A stretch of 64,000 nucleotides of DNA from Longimicrobiales bacterium (lineage in GTDB: Bacteria > Gemmatimonadota > Gemmatimonadetes > Longimicrobiales > Gaopeijiaceae). Positions 35,773 to 43,645 of the stretch are shown one piece after another; position 1 is the first letter of the stretch; every line of letters begins with the position of its first letter. The position numbers were made by a program, and so were the translations under genes. The stretch covers positions 1,219,340 to 1,283,339 of the forward strand of contig OX638356.1 in NCBI GenBank assembly GCA_951813395.1, read 5' to 3'. The notes under the pieces were generated by a model. It searched no databases. It was not told the origin of the DNA and saw only the letters and a program-made list of their open reading frames with translations.

Positions 35773-37005
35773 TCACGCCGCGGCTGCAGCTTCCACCGTG
35801 TATCCGAGCTTGTGGAGTTGGCGCATGTGATAGCGGCGGCGGCGCTCCTTGTCGCGCCGGAGGAAGAAATCGTCGCCCAGATCTTCGTGCGACGCACCCG
35901 TCGAGAGCATGTGCCAGAGTGCCACCAGAATGGCGTGTTGCACGACCGAGATGGCCTTTCGGGGGCCGCCTCGAGCCTTATGGCGATGGTAGAGCGCCGA
36001 GTAATAGCTGCCCCGGGTCCGTGCCGCCGACCACGCCACCTGTCCAAGCGTCGCGCGCAGCCAGGCATTGCCCTTGCCGGTGGACACGGACTTGCGCTTT
36101 CCGGCGCTCTCGTGGTTGCCCGGACAGACCCGGGCCCAGGAAGCCAGGTGCCCGGCTGTCGGGAAGCACGTCATGTCCGGCCCGATCTCGGCCAGAATCG
36201 TCTGGGCGGCACGCTGCGCGATACCCGGCATGCTCTCGATGATGTCAACAGCCCGTGAAAAAGGGCGCGTACGCTCCTCGATGCGGGCGTCGAGTTCGTC
36301 GATGTGCTGCGACAGCTCGTCGATCAGCCGGAGATGCCGGCCCAGCATGAAGCGGTAGTGTTCCGTCATCCGGCCGGCGGTAGCTTCGGCCAGCTCCTTG
36401 CGCTTCTTCTTCAGCGACCCCTGTGCCAGCCGGGCGAGCGCTTCCGGGGCTTCGACGCCTGCCGCCAGAGCATCCAGGATCCCCCGCCCCGTCTTCCCCA
36501 TGATGTCCGTCACGACCGAGCCCAGCTTGATGTTGGCCATCTCGAGCGTCTTCGCCACCCGGTTGATCTGGCGGCTCCGCTCGCCGATCAGCGACTTCCG
36601 CAGACGGGTCAGGTCTCGCAGATCGCGGATCTCCGGCGGCGGAACGAAGCTCCCTCTGAGCAGGCCGCACTCCAGCAGCCGCGCGACCCACTCGCAATCA
36701 CGGACATCCGTCTTCCTCCCCGGAACGTGCTTGATGTGGCGGGCGTTGACGAGCAACAGCTCGAAGTCGTCCTCAAGCACGACGTAGACCGGCCTCCAGT
36801 ACACGCCCGTCGACTCCATCGCCACATGGGTCACGCCGTTGCCCCGAAGCCACTCCCGGAGCGCCTCCAGTCCCGCCAGCGTCGTCGCGAACGTGCGGAC
36901 AGCCTTGTGCCGGCCGGCCACCTCCCTGCCCGGCGTACGAACGCACGCCACCACGGTCTTCTTGTGCACGTCGAGGCCCGCGCACCGTTCGATCATGACA
37001 TCCAT
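35773..37005 (-). CDS. IS110-family DEDD transposase
   Basis: The 410-residue protein has the RuvC-like DEDD domain: first Asp in AGLDVHKKTVVACV, Glu in HVAMESTGVYWRPV, and Asp residues in GRKTDVRDCEWVARLL. The C-terminal Tnp_20 domain carries the serine region (AGHLASWARVCPGNHESAGK) with a helix-hairpin-helix-like MPGIAQRAAQTILAEIGPD. AGGAGG lies six bases before the ATG. No frameshift or stop interrupts it, so it may be active. Enzymes of this family are guided by a bridge RNA from the element's own non-coding end. Confidence 0.9.
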   Translation of the reverse strand: MDVMIERCAGLDVHKKTVVACVRTPGREVAGRHKAVRTFATTLAGLEALREWLRGNGVTHVAMESTGVYWRPVYVVLEDDFELLLVNARHIKHVPGRKTDVRDCEWVARLLECGLLRGSFVPPPEIRDLRDLTRLRKSLIGERSRQINRVAKTLEMANIKLGSVVTDIMGKTGRGILDALAAGVEAPEALARLAQGSLKKKRKELAEATAGRMTEHYRFMLGRHLRLIDELSQHIDELDARIEERTRPFSRAVDIIESMPGIAQRAAQTILAEIGPDMTCFPTAGHLASWARVCPGNHESAGKRKSVSTGKGNAWLRATLGQVAWSAARTRGSYYSALYHRHKARGGPRKAISVVQHAILVALWHMLSTGASHEDLGDDFFLRRDKERRRRYHMRQLHKLGYTVEAAAAA

Positions 37006-37330
37006 TCCCGCCTCCTTTCACGGGCTCCAGTGGATCGGGGAGGGCGTTCATGGTTGTCGAATTTCCTATACGCGATTGCGGCCGCTCGGGCCGGTCAGCA
37101 CTACGGGGTCCCTCGGAACGCCCAGGTCAGGTTCCGCGTCGGGCTTTCAATGCACCAGAAACGCTTACGACCTCTGTCCCCAGACTCCAGCTTAGTTTCC
37201 AGACTATGGGGTGGCCAGAAGGGCCATGGAGGTTCCGCGGCAAAAGCAGGGACACGAGCATGAAGCTACGGGACAGGCTGAAGTCTGCACGCGGCCGAGC
37301 CCGGGCCGCCTGACTGCGGGCAGAGTCGGC
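37006..37330 (-). ncRNA. candidate IS110 bridge-RNA region
   Basis: This stretch upstream of the IS110 transposase holds no credible gene. In IS110-group elements the non-coding end upstream of the transposase gene encodes the structured bridge RNA, which recognises donor and target DNA. Several short inverted repeats occur here, for example ggccagaagggcc near 37212. The exact limits, loops and guide sequences were not worked out. Confidence 0.3.
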
Positions 37331-37394
37331 GGGCCGCTCAGGGGATGGGGCGCACGCTCCCAACAACGGGTTGCCCTCGACTCCCGTTCTGACT

Positions 37395-37640
37395 AACGTG
37401 CCGGCTGTAGCGAGGGGGCCACCGGAAGTCGGTCCGAAGCCGACGCGGCCCCGCCACTGTAGGAGGCCCGGATCCCGAGCGGATCCGGCACGGCGCGCTC
37501 GATAGCCACTGGGATTCCGCCGCGGGCGACTGCGGGCGGATCTTGCGGATGCCGCGGATCACACTTGCGGCTTGCTGGTCCCCGGGAAGGCGAGCGTCGT
37601 CGCCTCGAGCCAGGAGACGCGGCTCCCTCGGCCTTGCACC
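37395..37640 (+). promoter_or_regulatory. cobalamin (adenosylcobalamin) riboswitch
   Basis: The conserved core is visible in order: a GAGGGGGCCACCGGAAGTCG segment, gacgcggccccgccactgta, then gccactggg (37504-37512), cgggaaggcg (about 37577-37586) and finally gagccaggagac, the B12 box. The arrangement and spacing match cobalamin riboswitches that control btu genes in Gram-negative bacteria. It lies just upstream of btuF, whose ribosome site is 10-20 bases after the last conserved helix, so translation or transcription of btuFCD is likely lowered by vitamin B12. Confidence 0.85.
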
Positions 37641-37662
37641 AACCTTCGAGGGAGGGAAGCCG

Positions 37663-38655
37663 GTGTACCTGGAGATCCAGACCGCGCGCATCCACGCTGG
37701 CGGCACTCCGCCCCGGCGGCGCACACGTCCCGTCTTGCCGGCCGCGCTGGCCCTGCTCGCGTCGTGCGCACCGGTCGACAGGACCGGCCCGTCAGGGGTC
37801 TCCGTCACGGACGACACCGGGCGCGCCGTTTCGCTGTCCGCGCCCGCCGCACGGGTATTCTCGGTCCTCCCTTCGCTTACCGAGTCGGTGGCCGCCCTCG
37901 ACGCTGATGTGCTCATCGCGCGCACGCGCTTCGATCAGGCGCCCGAACTCGCGCACCTCCCGGTCCTGGGCGGCACCATCCGCCCGAACCTGGAGGCGCT
38001 GGCGCGGCTGGAGCCCGACCTCTTCATCAGCTGGGACGATCCGGGTCAGCGCACCGTGGCCGACCGCGTCGAGGCGCTCGGGATCCCGGTCTACCGCGCC
38101 AACGTGCAGACGATCGCCGACGTGCGCAGTCACCTGCGTCGGTTGGGGGTGCTGCTTGGCCGCGTCGAGCGTGCTGATCAAGTGGTCGACGCGCTGGATC
38201 AGGCACTCGCGCGCGTGGCGGGAGCCGTCCGGGGGCGCGACCGAGTGTCCGTCTACTACTCCGTCTGGCATGATCCGCCACAGACCACCGGTCCGGGTAC
38301 CTTCATCGACCAGGTCATCGAGCACGCCGGAGGCCGCAACGTCTTCAGCGACGCCTCGCGCCCGTGGCCGCGGCTGTCCCTGGAGGCGATCGTACAGCGC
38401 AACCCGGACGCCCTGGTGATCGCGCGCCATTCGGCAGACGAAGCGGGAGCACCCTGGCTCGACGGGCCGGGTTGGCGGGAACTGGAGGCGGTTCGCACAG
38501 GGCGGTATCTGGTGGTCGACGGGGACCTGTTCAATCGTCCGGGCCCCCGCGTGGCCGAGGCGGCCGTGCTGCTGACCCGCTTTCTGCACCCGGGGTCAGG
38601 ACTGCTTCCCGATGACGGCGCCCCGCAGTGGGCTCGCCCGGCACCGCGCCCATGA
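37663..38655 (+). CDS. btuF: vitamin B12-type ABC transporter substrate-binding lipoprotein
   Basis: The product of about 330 residues starts at GTG after GGAGGG (six-base gap) and has a lipobox (LPAALALLASC). The periplasmic-binding fold of the BtuF/FhuD/TroA type is seen in ARVFSVLPSLTESVAALDAD, LEALARLEPDLFISWDDPGQ, HAGGRNVFSDASRPWPRLS and RNPDALVIARHS. The riboswitch in front and the permease and ATPase genes behind (each overlapping by a start/stop) show it serves cobalamin uptake. A frame open upstream to 37543 runs through the riboswitch and is not used. Confidence 0.85.
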   Translation: MYLEIQTARIHAGGTPPRRRTRPVLPAALALLASCAPVDRTGPSGVSVTDDTGRAVSLSAPAARVFSVLPSLTESVAALDADVLIARTRFDQAPELAHLPVLGGTIRPNLEALARLEPDLFISWDDPGQRTVADRVEALGIPVYRANVQTIADVRSHLRRLGVLLGRVERADQVVDALDQALARVAGAVRGRDRVSVYYSVWHDPPQTTGPGTFIDQVIEHAGGRNVFSDASRPWPRLSLEAIVQRNPDALVIARHSADEAGAPWLDGPGWRELEAVRTGRYLVVDGDLFNRPGPRVAEAAVLLTRFLHPGSGLLPDDGAPQWARPAPRP

Positions 38656-39695
38656 GCACTGACGGGTCTGCCGGCGGACCCGGCCAGCCCCGCGGGACAC
38701 CGTCGCATACTCCCCGCCGCCTCGCGCTCCTGGCCCTGGCCGCCCTGGTCGCGCTGGCCCTCAGCGTCTCGTTCGGCGCGTCCGGCCTGGGGCCCGGTGA
38801 CCTCTGGCGCACCCTTGCCGGCGAGGCGGACCCGGCGACGCGAACCATCCTCCTGCAACTGCGCCTGCCTCGCGCTGCGCTGGCCGCACTCGTGGGGGGA
38901 GCGCTCGGAATCGCCGGCTGCACATTTCAGGCGCTCCTGCGCAATCCGCTTGCCGAACCGTACGTGCTGGGCGTCTCGGGCGGGGCGGCTGTGGGCGCGG
39001 TGGCCGTGACGGTGACCGGCATCGGAATCATCCTCCCCTGGACGCTTCCGCTCGGAGCCTTCGCAGGCGCGCTCGCGGCGATGGCGCTGGTCCTGCAGAT
39101 CGCCCGCCGCGCTTCGCCGGGCGGCATGGACACGCGCGTCCTGATCCTCGCGGGCGTGATCGCCGGCGCCTTCTTCAACGCGATCATCCTCCTCCTGCTG
39201 TCCATGGCCGATGTCGAGTCCTTTCGCTCGGCGATCTTCTGGATGATGGGCAACCTCTCGGCGTCCGGCTGGGGATCCACGGCGATCCTTGCCGGGTTGC
39301 TGCTGCCCGCCACGGCCGTGGTGCTTTCGCTGGCGCGTGCCTTCAACCTGCTCTCGCGCGGCGAGGAAGTCGCGTACTACCTCGGCGCCTCGGTCGAGCG
39401 GGTGAAGCTCATCGCGTACGTGGCCGCATCGCTCATGGTGGCGGCGTCGGTCGCGGCCGGGGGAGTGATCGGCTTCGTCGGGCTGATCGTGCCGCACGCC
39501 GTCCGGATTGCCTGGGGGAACGACCATCGCTTGCTGCTGCCCGCATCGTTCCTCGCCGGGACGGCCTTCCTCCTGCTGGCGGACACGGCGGCGCGGATCG
39601 TGGTCGCGCCGGCCGAGCTGCCGACCGGCGTGGTCACGGCAGTGGCCGGGGTGCCGTTCTTTGTGATTCTGCTGATGCGCGGGGGGCGGCGGTGA
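38652..39695 (+). CDS. btuC: cobalamin ABC transporter permease
   Basis: The 347-residue product has nine or ten transmembrane helices with FecCD/BtuC landmarks: LRLPRAALAALVGGALGIAG, LRNPLAEPYVLGVSGGAAVG, and GVIGFVGLIVPHAVRI, and late VAGVPFFVILLMRGG. The ATG overlaps the btuF stop (ATGA), so the two are translated together. It forms the membrane channel with BtuD. Confidence 0.9.
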   Translation: MSTDGSAGGPGQPRGTPSHTPRRLALLALAALVALALSVSFGASGLGPGDLWRTLAGEADPATRTILLQLRLPRAALAALVGGALGIAGCTFQALLRNPLAEPYVLGVSGGAAVGAVAVTVTGIGIILPWTLPLGAFAGALAAMALVLQIARRASPGGMDTRVLILAGVIAGAFFNAIILLLLSMADVESFRSAIFWMMGNLSASGWGSTAILAGLLLPATAVVLSLARAFNLLSRGEEVAYYLGASVERVKLIAYVAASLMVAASVAAGGVIGFVGLIVPHAVRIAWGNDHRLLLPASFLAGTAFLLLADTAARIVVAPAELPTGVVTAVAGVPFFVILLMRGGRR

Positions 39696-40549
39696 AGCGG
39701 GCGGTGGGGGAAGGCGTGGCGTCGGCTGACTGGCGTCCCGTCCTGCGCGGAGACGGCCTGGCCTACACCCACCCGCGCGCTCCCCAGCCCGCCGTGCGCG
39801 ACATCTCGCTGTCGGTCGCACCGGGACGCCTTCTCGCGGTCGTCGGGCCGAACGGGGCGGGGAAGACCACGCTGCTGCGCCTCCTGTCCGGAGCGCTTGT
39901 CCCCCAGGCGGGTCAGGTGCGTCTCGATGCCCGCCCGTTGCACAAGCTGCACGACCGGCTGCGCGCCCGCGCACTCGCCGTGGTCCCGCAGTCCGAGTCT
40001 TCGCCCTTCCCGGTCACGGTGCGCGAGATGGTCGGCATGGGACGCTATCCTCACCTGGGCCCCTGGGAGCGTGCGGGAAGTCTCGATCATGCGGTCGTCG
40101 AGCGGGCGCTCGATCGTTGCGCGGCCGGCCACCTCGCCGAACGCCAGCTCGCCAGGCTCTCGGGGGGCGAGCGGCAACGCGCCCGGATTGCACGGGCACT
40201 CGCCCAGGAAGCGCCGGTCCTGCTGCTCGACGAGCCCACCGGAGGACTCGACCTGCGTTTCCGGATGGAGCTCTTCCACCTGCTGCGCGAACTCCGCGCG
40301 GACGGACTCGCCGTGCTGGTGATCACCCACGACCTCAACCTTGCGGCCAGGTTCGCCGACCGGCTGCTTCTCCTCGACCAGGGGCGCGCGCGTGCCCGCG
40401 GAACGCCGGAGGAGGTGCTGTCGGGCGACACGCTCGAGGAGGTGTACGAATGGCCGCTCAGGCTGGTCCCGCACCCCGGCCCCGGCAGCGACACCGGCGC
40501 GCCTCAGACCGTTCCGCTGCGGAAGGACGCTGCGGATCGAGCCGAATGA
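39692..40549 (+). CDS. btuD: cobalamin ABC transporter ATPase
   Basis: The 285-residue protein has Walker A GPNGAGKTTLL, Q-loop VVPQSE, signature LSGGERQRARIARAL, Walker B VLLLDEPTGGLD and the switch His in VITHDLNLAA. The FecE/BtuD-type sequence VTVREMVGMGRYPHLGPW is present. The GTG start overlaps the btuC stop (GTGA). It powers uptake via BtuC. The stop is followed 57 bases later by the RidA-domain gene, which may be read from the same transcript. Confidence 0.92.
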   Translation: MKRAVGEGVASADWRPVLRGDGLAYTHPRAPQPAVRDISLSVAPGRLLAVVGPNGAGKTTLLRLLSGALVPQAGQVRLDARPLHKLHDRLRARALAVVPQSESSPFPVTVREMVGMGRYPHLGPWERAGSLDHAVVERALDRCAAGHLAERQLARLSGGERQRARIARALAQEAPVLLLDEPTGGLDLRFRMELFHLLRELRADGLAVLVITHDLNLAARFADRLLLLDQGRARARGTPEEVLSGDTLEEVYEWPLRLVPHPGPGSDTGAPQTVPLRKDAADRAE

Positions 40550-40608
40550 CAACTTTACTTTCCATTGTGTCAACTACAGTATTCATCACCCTTACAGGAA
40601 TCATCGCC

Positions 40609-41739
40609 ATGAGCGTCCCGTTTCGCGCCACCATTCCATTCCCTGTAGCGGCCGCGGTCCTGGCTTTTCTGCTCGCGGCGCCCGTTTCCGCGCAGACGCC
40701 GGAACTCGTCTACCTGTCCAACATCACGGGAACCTCGCGCGACGGCGCGCCGCTGACGGCAGTCGAGGAGCAGACCGCTGCCACCCTGGACGCGCTCGGC
40801 GAGCAGCTGGCGGCGCACGGGCTCGGCTACGAGGACGTTGTCGCAGTCAACGTGTTTCTCAGGGACACGCGCCACTTCCAGGCAATGAACGGCGTCTACC
40901 GCGGCTACTTCACAACAGACCCGCCGACGCGTGCAACCGTAGAGGCCGATCTCCCCGACCGGAACGCGCACGTGCAGATCTCGGCCGTGGCCACGCCGGA
41001 CGACACCGAGATCATCTCGCCGTCGGGACTGCAGTCGCCGGCGCTGCCGTATTCGTGGGGCGTCCGCGCGGGCGACGTGCTGTTCATCGCGGGCGCGACG
41101 AGCCGCGATCCCGACACCTATCAACCCGTCGGAGGCGACGTGCAGGCCCAGACGCGGCGCGTTTTCGGGAACATCGGCATGATCCTCGAGGAGGCGGGCA
41201 TGGGTTACGGCGATCTTGTCGGCTGCAAGGTCTTCCTGGACGACGTGCGCCTGTGGGGCGACATGAACGAAGCCTACCGCGAGTTCGTCACCGCCGACGA
41301 TCCGCCCGCCCGGGCGGCAGTGCGCGGCGGGCTCATGAACCCGGCGTTCCTGGTCGAGATCCAGTGCGTGGCCGAGCGGTCGGACGAACGGCGGGTCGTG
41401 CTGCGAGAGGGTCAGCGGCGGGGACGGTCGCCGCTGTCGCCCGCGATCGCGACGGGTGAACGGGTCTGGCTGGCCGGCATGCTCGCGCGCGGAGAGGACG
41501 CGCGGGCCGAGGCCCGCAACACGCTGGCCAGCCTCGGCGGCACGCTGGAAGCTGCGGGGCTGGGGTTCGCCGACGTCGAGGACGTGTGGGTCTACCTCAC
41601 CGACGTGCGAGACGCGGACGCCGTGCTCCAGGTGCTGGCAGAGGTCATGCCCGGCGACATGCCGCCGGTGACCATCGCCGGGCTGCCGCTGGTGGGACGC
41701 CTGGGCGTCGAGATCCAGATGACGGCGGTGGCGCGGTGA
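40609..41739 (+). CDS. exported protein with three tandem RidA domains
   Basis: The 376-residue protein has a signal peptide (FPVAAAVLAFLLAAPVSAQ). It then shows three RidA/YjgF units of about 105-115 residues: LVYLSNITGTSRDGAP to ISAVATP, ALPYSWGVRAGDVLFIAGAT to QCVAERS, and SPAIATGERVWLAGML to the end. The catalytic-type Arg is present in the first two (PTRATVEADLP, PARAAVRGGL), but the third has PVTIAGLPLVG without it. Cytoplasmic RidA removes reactive imines; a periplasmic, fused form is unusual. I chose ATG 40609 (AGGA upstream); an ATG at 40546 overlaps the btuD stop. Confidence 0.8.
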   Translation: MSVPFRATIPFPVAAAVLAFLLAAPVSAQTPELVYLSNITGTSRDGAPLTAVEEQTAATLDALGEQLAAHGLGYEDVVAVNVFLRDTRHFQAMNGVYRGYFTTDPPTRATVEADLPDRNAHVQISAVATPDDTEIISPSGLQSPALPYSWGVRAGDVLFIAGATSRDPDTYQPVGGDVQAQTRRVFGNIGMILEEAGMGYGDLVGCKVFLDDVRLWGDMNEAYREFVTADDPPARAAVRGGLMNPAFLVEIQCVAERSDERRVVLREGQRRGRSPLSPAIATGERVWLAGMLARGEDARAEARNTLASLGGTLEAAGLGFADVEDVWVYLTDVRDADAVLQVLAEVMPGDMPPVTIAGLPLVGRLGVEIQMTAVAR

Positions 41740-41744
41740 AGATC

Positions 41745-43367
41745 ATGACACCTTCCGCCCGACACGCACCAACCGCCAAGCCGTTCCTCGCCGCCCTGGG
41801 CCTGGCCGCGCTCGGGCTCACCGCCTGCGACCGTCCCCCGCCCACGCCGATCCCCGTCGTCGAAGCCACCATCGCCGGGGTCCAGGAGGCCATCTTCTCC
41901 GGCCGCACGACCTGCCGCATGGTCGTGCAGGCGTACCTGGACCGCATCGAGGCCCATGAGGATCAGATCAACGCGATCACCGTGGTCAACCCGGCCGCCC
42001 TCAACCGCGCCGACGAGCTCGACGCCGCGCTGGCCGCGGGCGACGAGCCCGGCCCGCTCTTCTGCGTGCCCATGCTCGTGAAGGACAACTTCGACACCCA
42101 CGATATGATCACCACGGCGGGCTCGATCGCGCTCGCCACCAGCATCCCTCCCGACGACGCGTTCATGGTGCGCCGCATCCGCGAGGCGGGGGCAATCGTG
42201 CTTGCCAAAACGAACATGGCCGAATGGGCGTTCAGCGCGCGCCAGTCGGTGAGTTCATCCTTCGACACCACGCGCAACGCCTACGCGCTCGACCGCGTCC
42301 CGGCGGGTTCAAGCGGCGGCACCGCGTCCGGCGTCGCGGCCAGCTTCGGGCTCATCGGGCTGGGCAGCGACACCGGCAACTCGATCCGCGGCCCGTCCTC
42401 GCGGCTGGCGCTCGTCGGCATCCGCTCCACGATCGGTCTCACCAGCCGCGACGGGGTGGTGCCGCTCTCCTTCGATCGGGACATCGCCGGTCCGATGGGG
42501 CGGACCGTCGAGGACGTGGTGCGCGTCTTCAACGTCGTCGCCGGCCATGATCCCGCCGATCCCTACACCGAGGCCGGGCGCGGCCGCCGTGAAGACGACT
42601 ACACGACGTTCCTCGATCCGGACGGCCTGCAGGACGCGCGCATCGGAGTGCTCCGCGCACTGGTCGACACGGAAGATGCGGATTCGGCCGTCGTCGCGGT
42701 CTTCGAGCGCGCGCTCACCGAGCTTGCCGCGCTCGGCGCCGAAGTCGTCGATCCGTTCGACTTCGACGTGCAGGCCCAGCTGGACCGCGAGAACATGTTC
42801 TGCGGCCGCTTCCGCTACGACATGCACGTCTACCTGAACTCGCTCGGCGACGCCCCGTTCACCGACGTGCTACACGTCCTGGAGACCGGCGAGTACTCCG
42901 ACTACGTCGAGAACTCGTTGCGCCGAGCCGGGGAAACGCCCCTCGACCTGCACCCCGCCGAACGGGATCCGCCGTGCCCGGACTACCTCGAAAACGAGGG
43001 GCGCCAGGCGTATCTGGCCGACCTCGTGGCCGCCATGGATGCCGCGGACGTCGACGCGCTCGTCTACCCCTCCTGGCTCAGCCCGCCGGCGCACATCGAC
43101 CGGGGGCGCGAGGAGTACAGCGGCGACAACAGCCAGCGCGTTGCGCCCGCCACCGGAATGCCCGCGATCACCGTCCCCATGGGGTTCACGGAGGACACGC
43201 ACCCGGCCGGCCTGCAGATCCTGGTGCGGCCCTACGCGGAGGGCCTGCTGTTCCGGCTCGCCTACGCGTACGAACAGGGTACGCGGCACCGCCGCCCGCC
43301 ACCGGGATTCGAGGAGCTGGCGCCCGCTGCGGTGCCCGCTGCTGCGCCCGCCGCAGACCAACCATGA
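41745..43367 (+). CDS. lipoprotein amidase-signature enzyme
   Basis: The 540-residue product has a lipobox (LGLAALGLTAC). Its amidase triad lies in FCVPMLVKDNFDTHDMITTA (Lys), PAGSSGGTASGVAAS (cis-Ser) and GSDTGNSIRGPSSRLALVG (nucleophile Ser; the usual GG is GN). A GTG at 41736, overlapping the RidA-protein stop, is an alternative start. The direct coupling suggests amidase and RidA proteins act on a shared product, perhaps an amide that yields a reactive enamine or imine; that is inference. A similar exported amidase is at 18.9 kb. Confidence 0.85.
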   Translation: MTPSARHAPTAKPFLAALGLAALGLTACDRPPPTPIPVVEATIAGVQEAIFSGRTTCRMVVQAYLDRIEAHEDQINAITVVNPAALNRADELDAALAAGDEPGPLFCVPMLVKDNFDTHDMITTAGSIALATSIPPDDAFMVRRIREAGAIVLAKTNMAEWAFSARQSVSSSFDTTRNAYALDRVPAGSSGGTASGVAASFGLIGLGSDTGNSIRGPSSRLALVGIRSTIGLTSRDGVVPLSFDRDIAGPMGRTVEDVVRVFNVVAGHDPADPYTEAGRGRREDDYTTFLDPDGLQDARIGVLRALVDTEDADSAVVAVFERALTELAALGAEVVDPFDFDVQAQLDRENMFCGRFRYDMHVYLNSLGDAPFTDVLHVLETGEYSDYVENSLRRAGETPLDLHPAERDPPCPDYLENEGRQAYLADLVAAMDAADVDALVYPSWLSPPAHIDRGREEYSGDNSQRVAPATGMPAITVPMGFTEDTHPAGLQILVRPYAEGLLFRLAYAYEQGTRHRRPPPGFEELAPAAVPAAAPAADQP

Positions 43368-43374
43368 CGGTGGC

Positions 43375-43560
43375 TCAGAACGTCGTCGCGATCCCCGCCT
43401 GGATGCTGAAGACGCGGTGCCTGGCCGTCTCGCCGACGAACTTGTTGATGTCCTGGACGAGATCGACGGCCGCGCAATTGTCGCTGACGCTGAGCTCCTC
43501 CTCTTCGGCCACGACGTCAAAGGACACGCGGCAATCCAGTTCGAAGGACCGCCGCCGCCG
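43375..43560 (-). pseudogene. C-terminal remnant of an outer-membrane protein
   Basis: A minus-strand frame without a start codon reads VSFDVVAEEEELSVSDNCAA, then VDLVQDINKFVGETARHRVF and ends IQAGIATTF at the TGA 43377-43375. Alternating residues and the terminal Phe are the hallmark of the last strand of an outer-membrane beta barrel recognised by BamA. Upstream sequence soon meets stops. It sits between the amidase and the large BNR protein. I judge it the tail of a deleted gene. Confidence 0.45.
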
Positions 43561-43645
43561 CGGCCAGCCACGGATTCGGTCTGCCCATCGCTGCTCTCTC
43601 CGGTCGAATGTGGTTCAGCAGGGTCGCCGCAATGTACCGAACGGC

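Larger units (their letters stand above)
35720..37330 (-). mobile_element. IS110-family insertion sequence (ends approximate)
   Basis: The element contains one DEDD transposase gene and a roughly 300-base non-coding leader before it. IS110 elements lack obvious terminal repeats and make no reliable target duplication, so the borders could not be fixed. The left border here lies at about 35.70-35.77 kb, where the truncated receptor ends. The right border lies before the cobalamin riboswitch at about 37.35-37.40 kb. Insertion or an associated deletion appears to have removed the 5' half of the receptor. Confidence 0.55.

Noticed and set aside
37211-37396. 61-codon plus-strand frame between IS110 and the riboswitch
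   Set aside because: Runs into the riboswitch region and lacks protein-like composition; the stretch is better explained as the IS110 non-coding end.
37543-37662. Longer N-terminus for btuF starting at 37543
   Set aside because: It would be translated from the riboswitch itself; the GTG at 37663 has a strong GGAGGG site and precedes the lipoprotein signal.
38256-39974. 572-codon minus-strand frame opposite btuF/btuC
   Set aside because: Arg/Gly/His-rich shadow frame; btuC on the plus strand is unambiguous.
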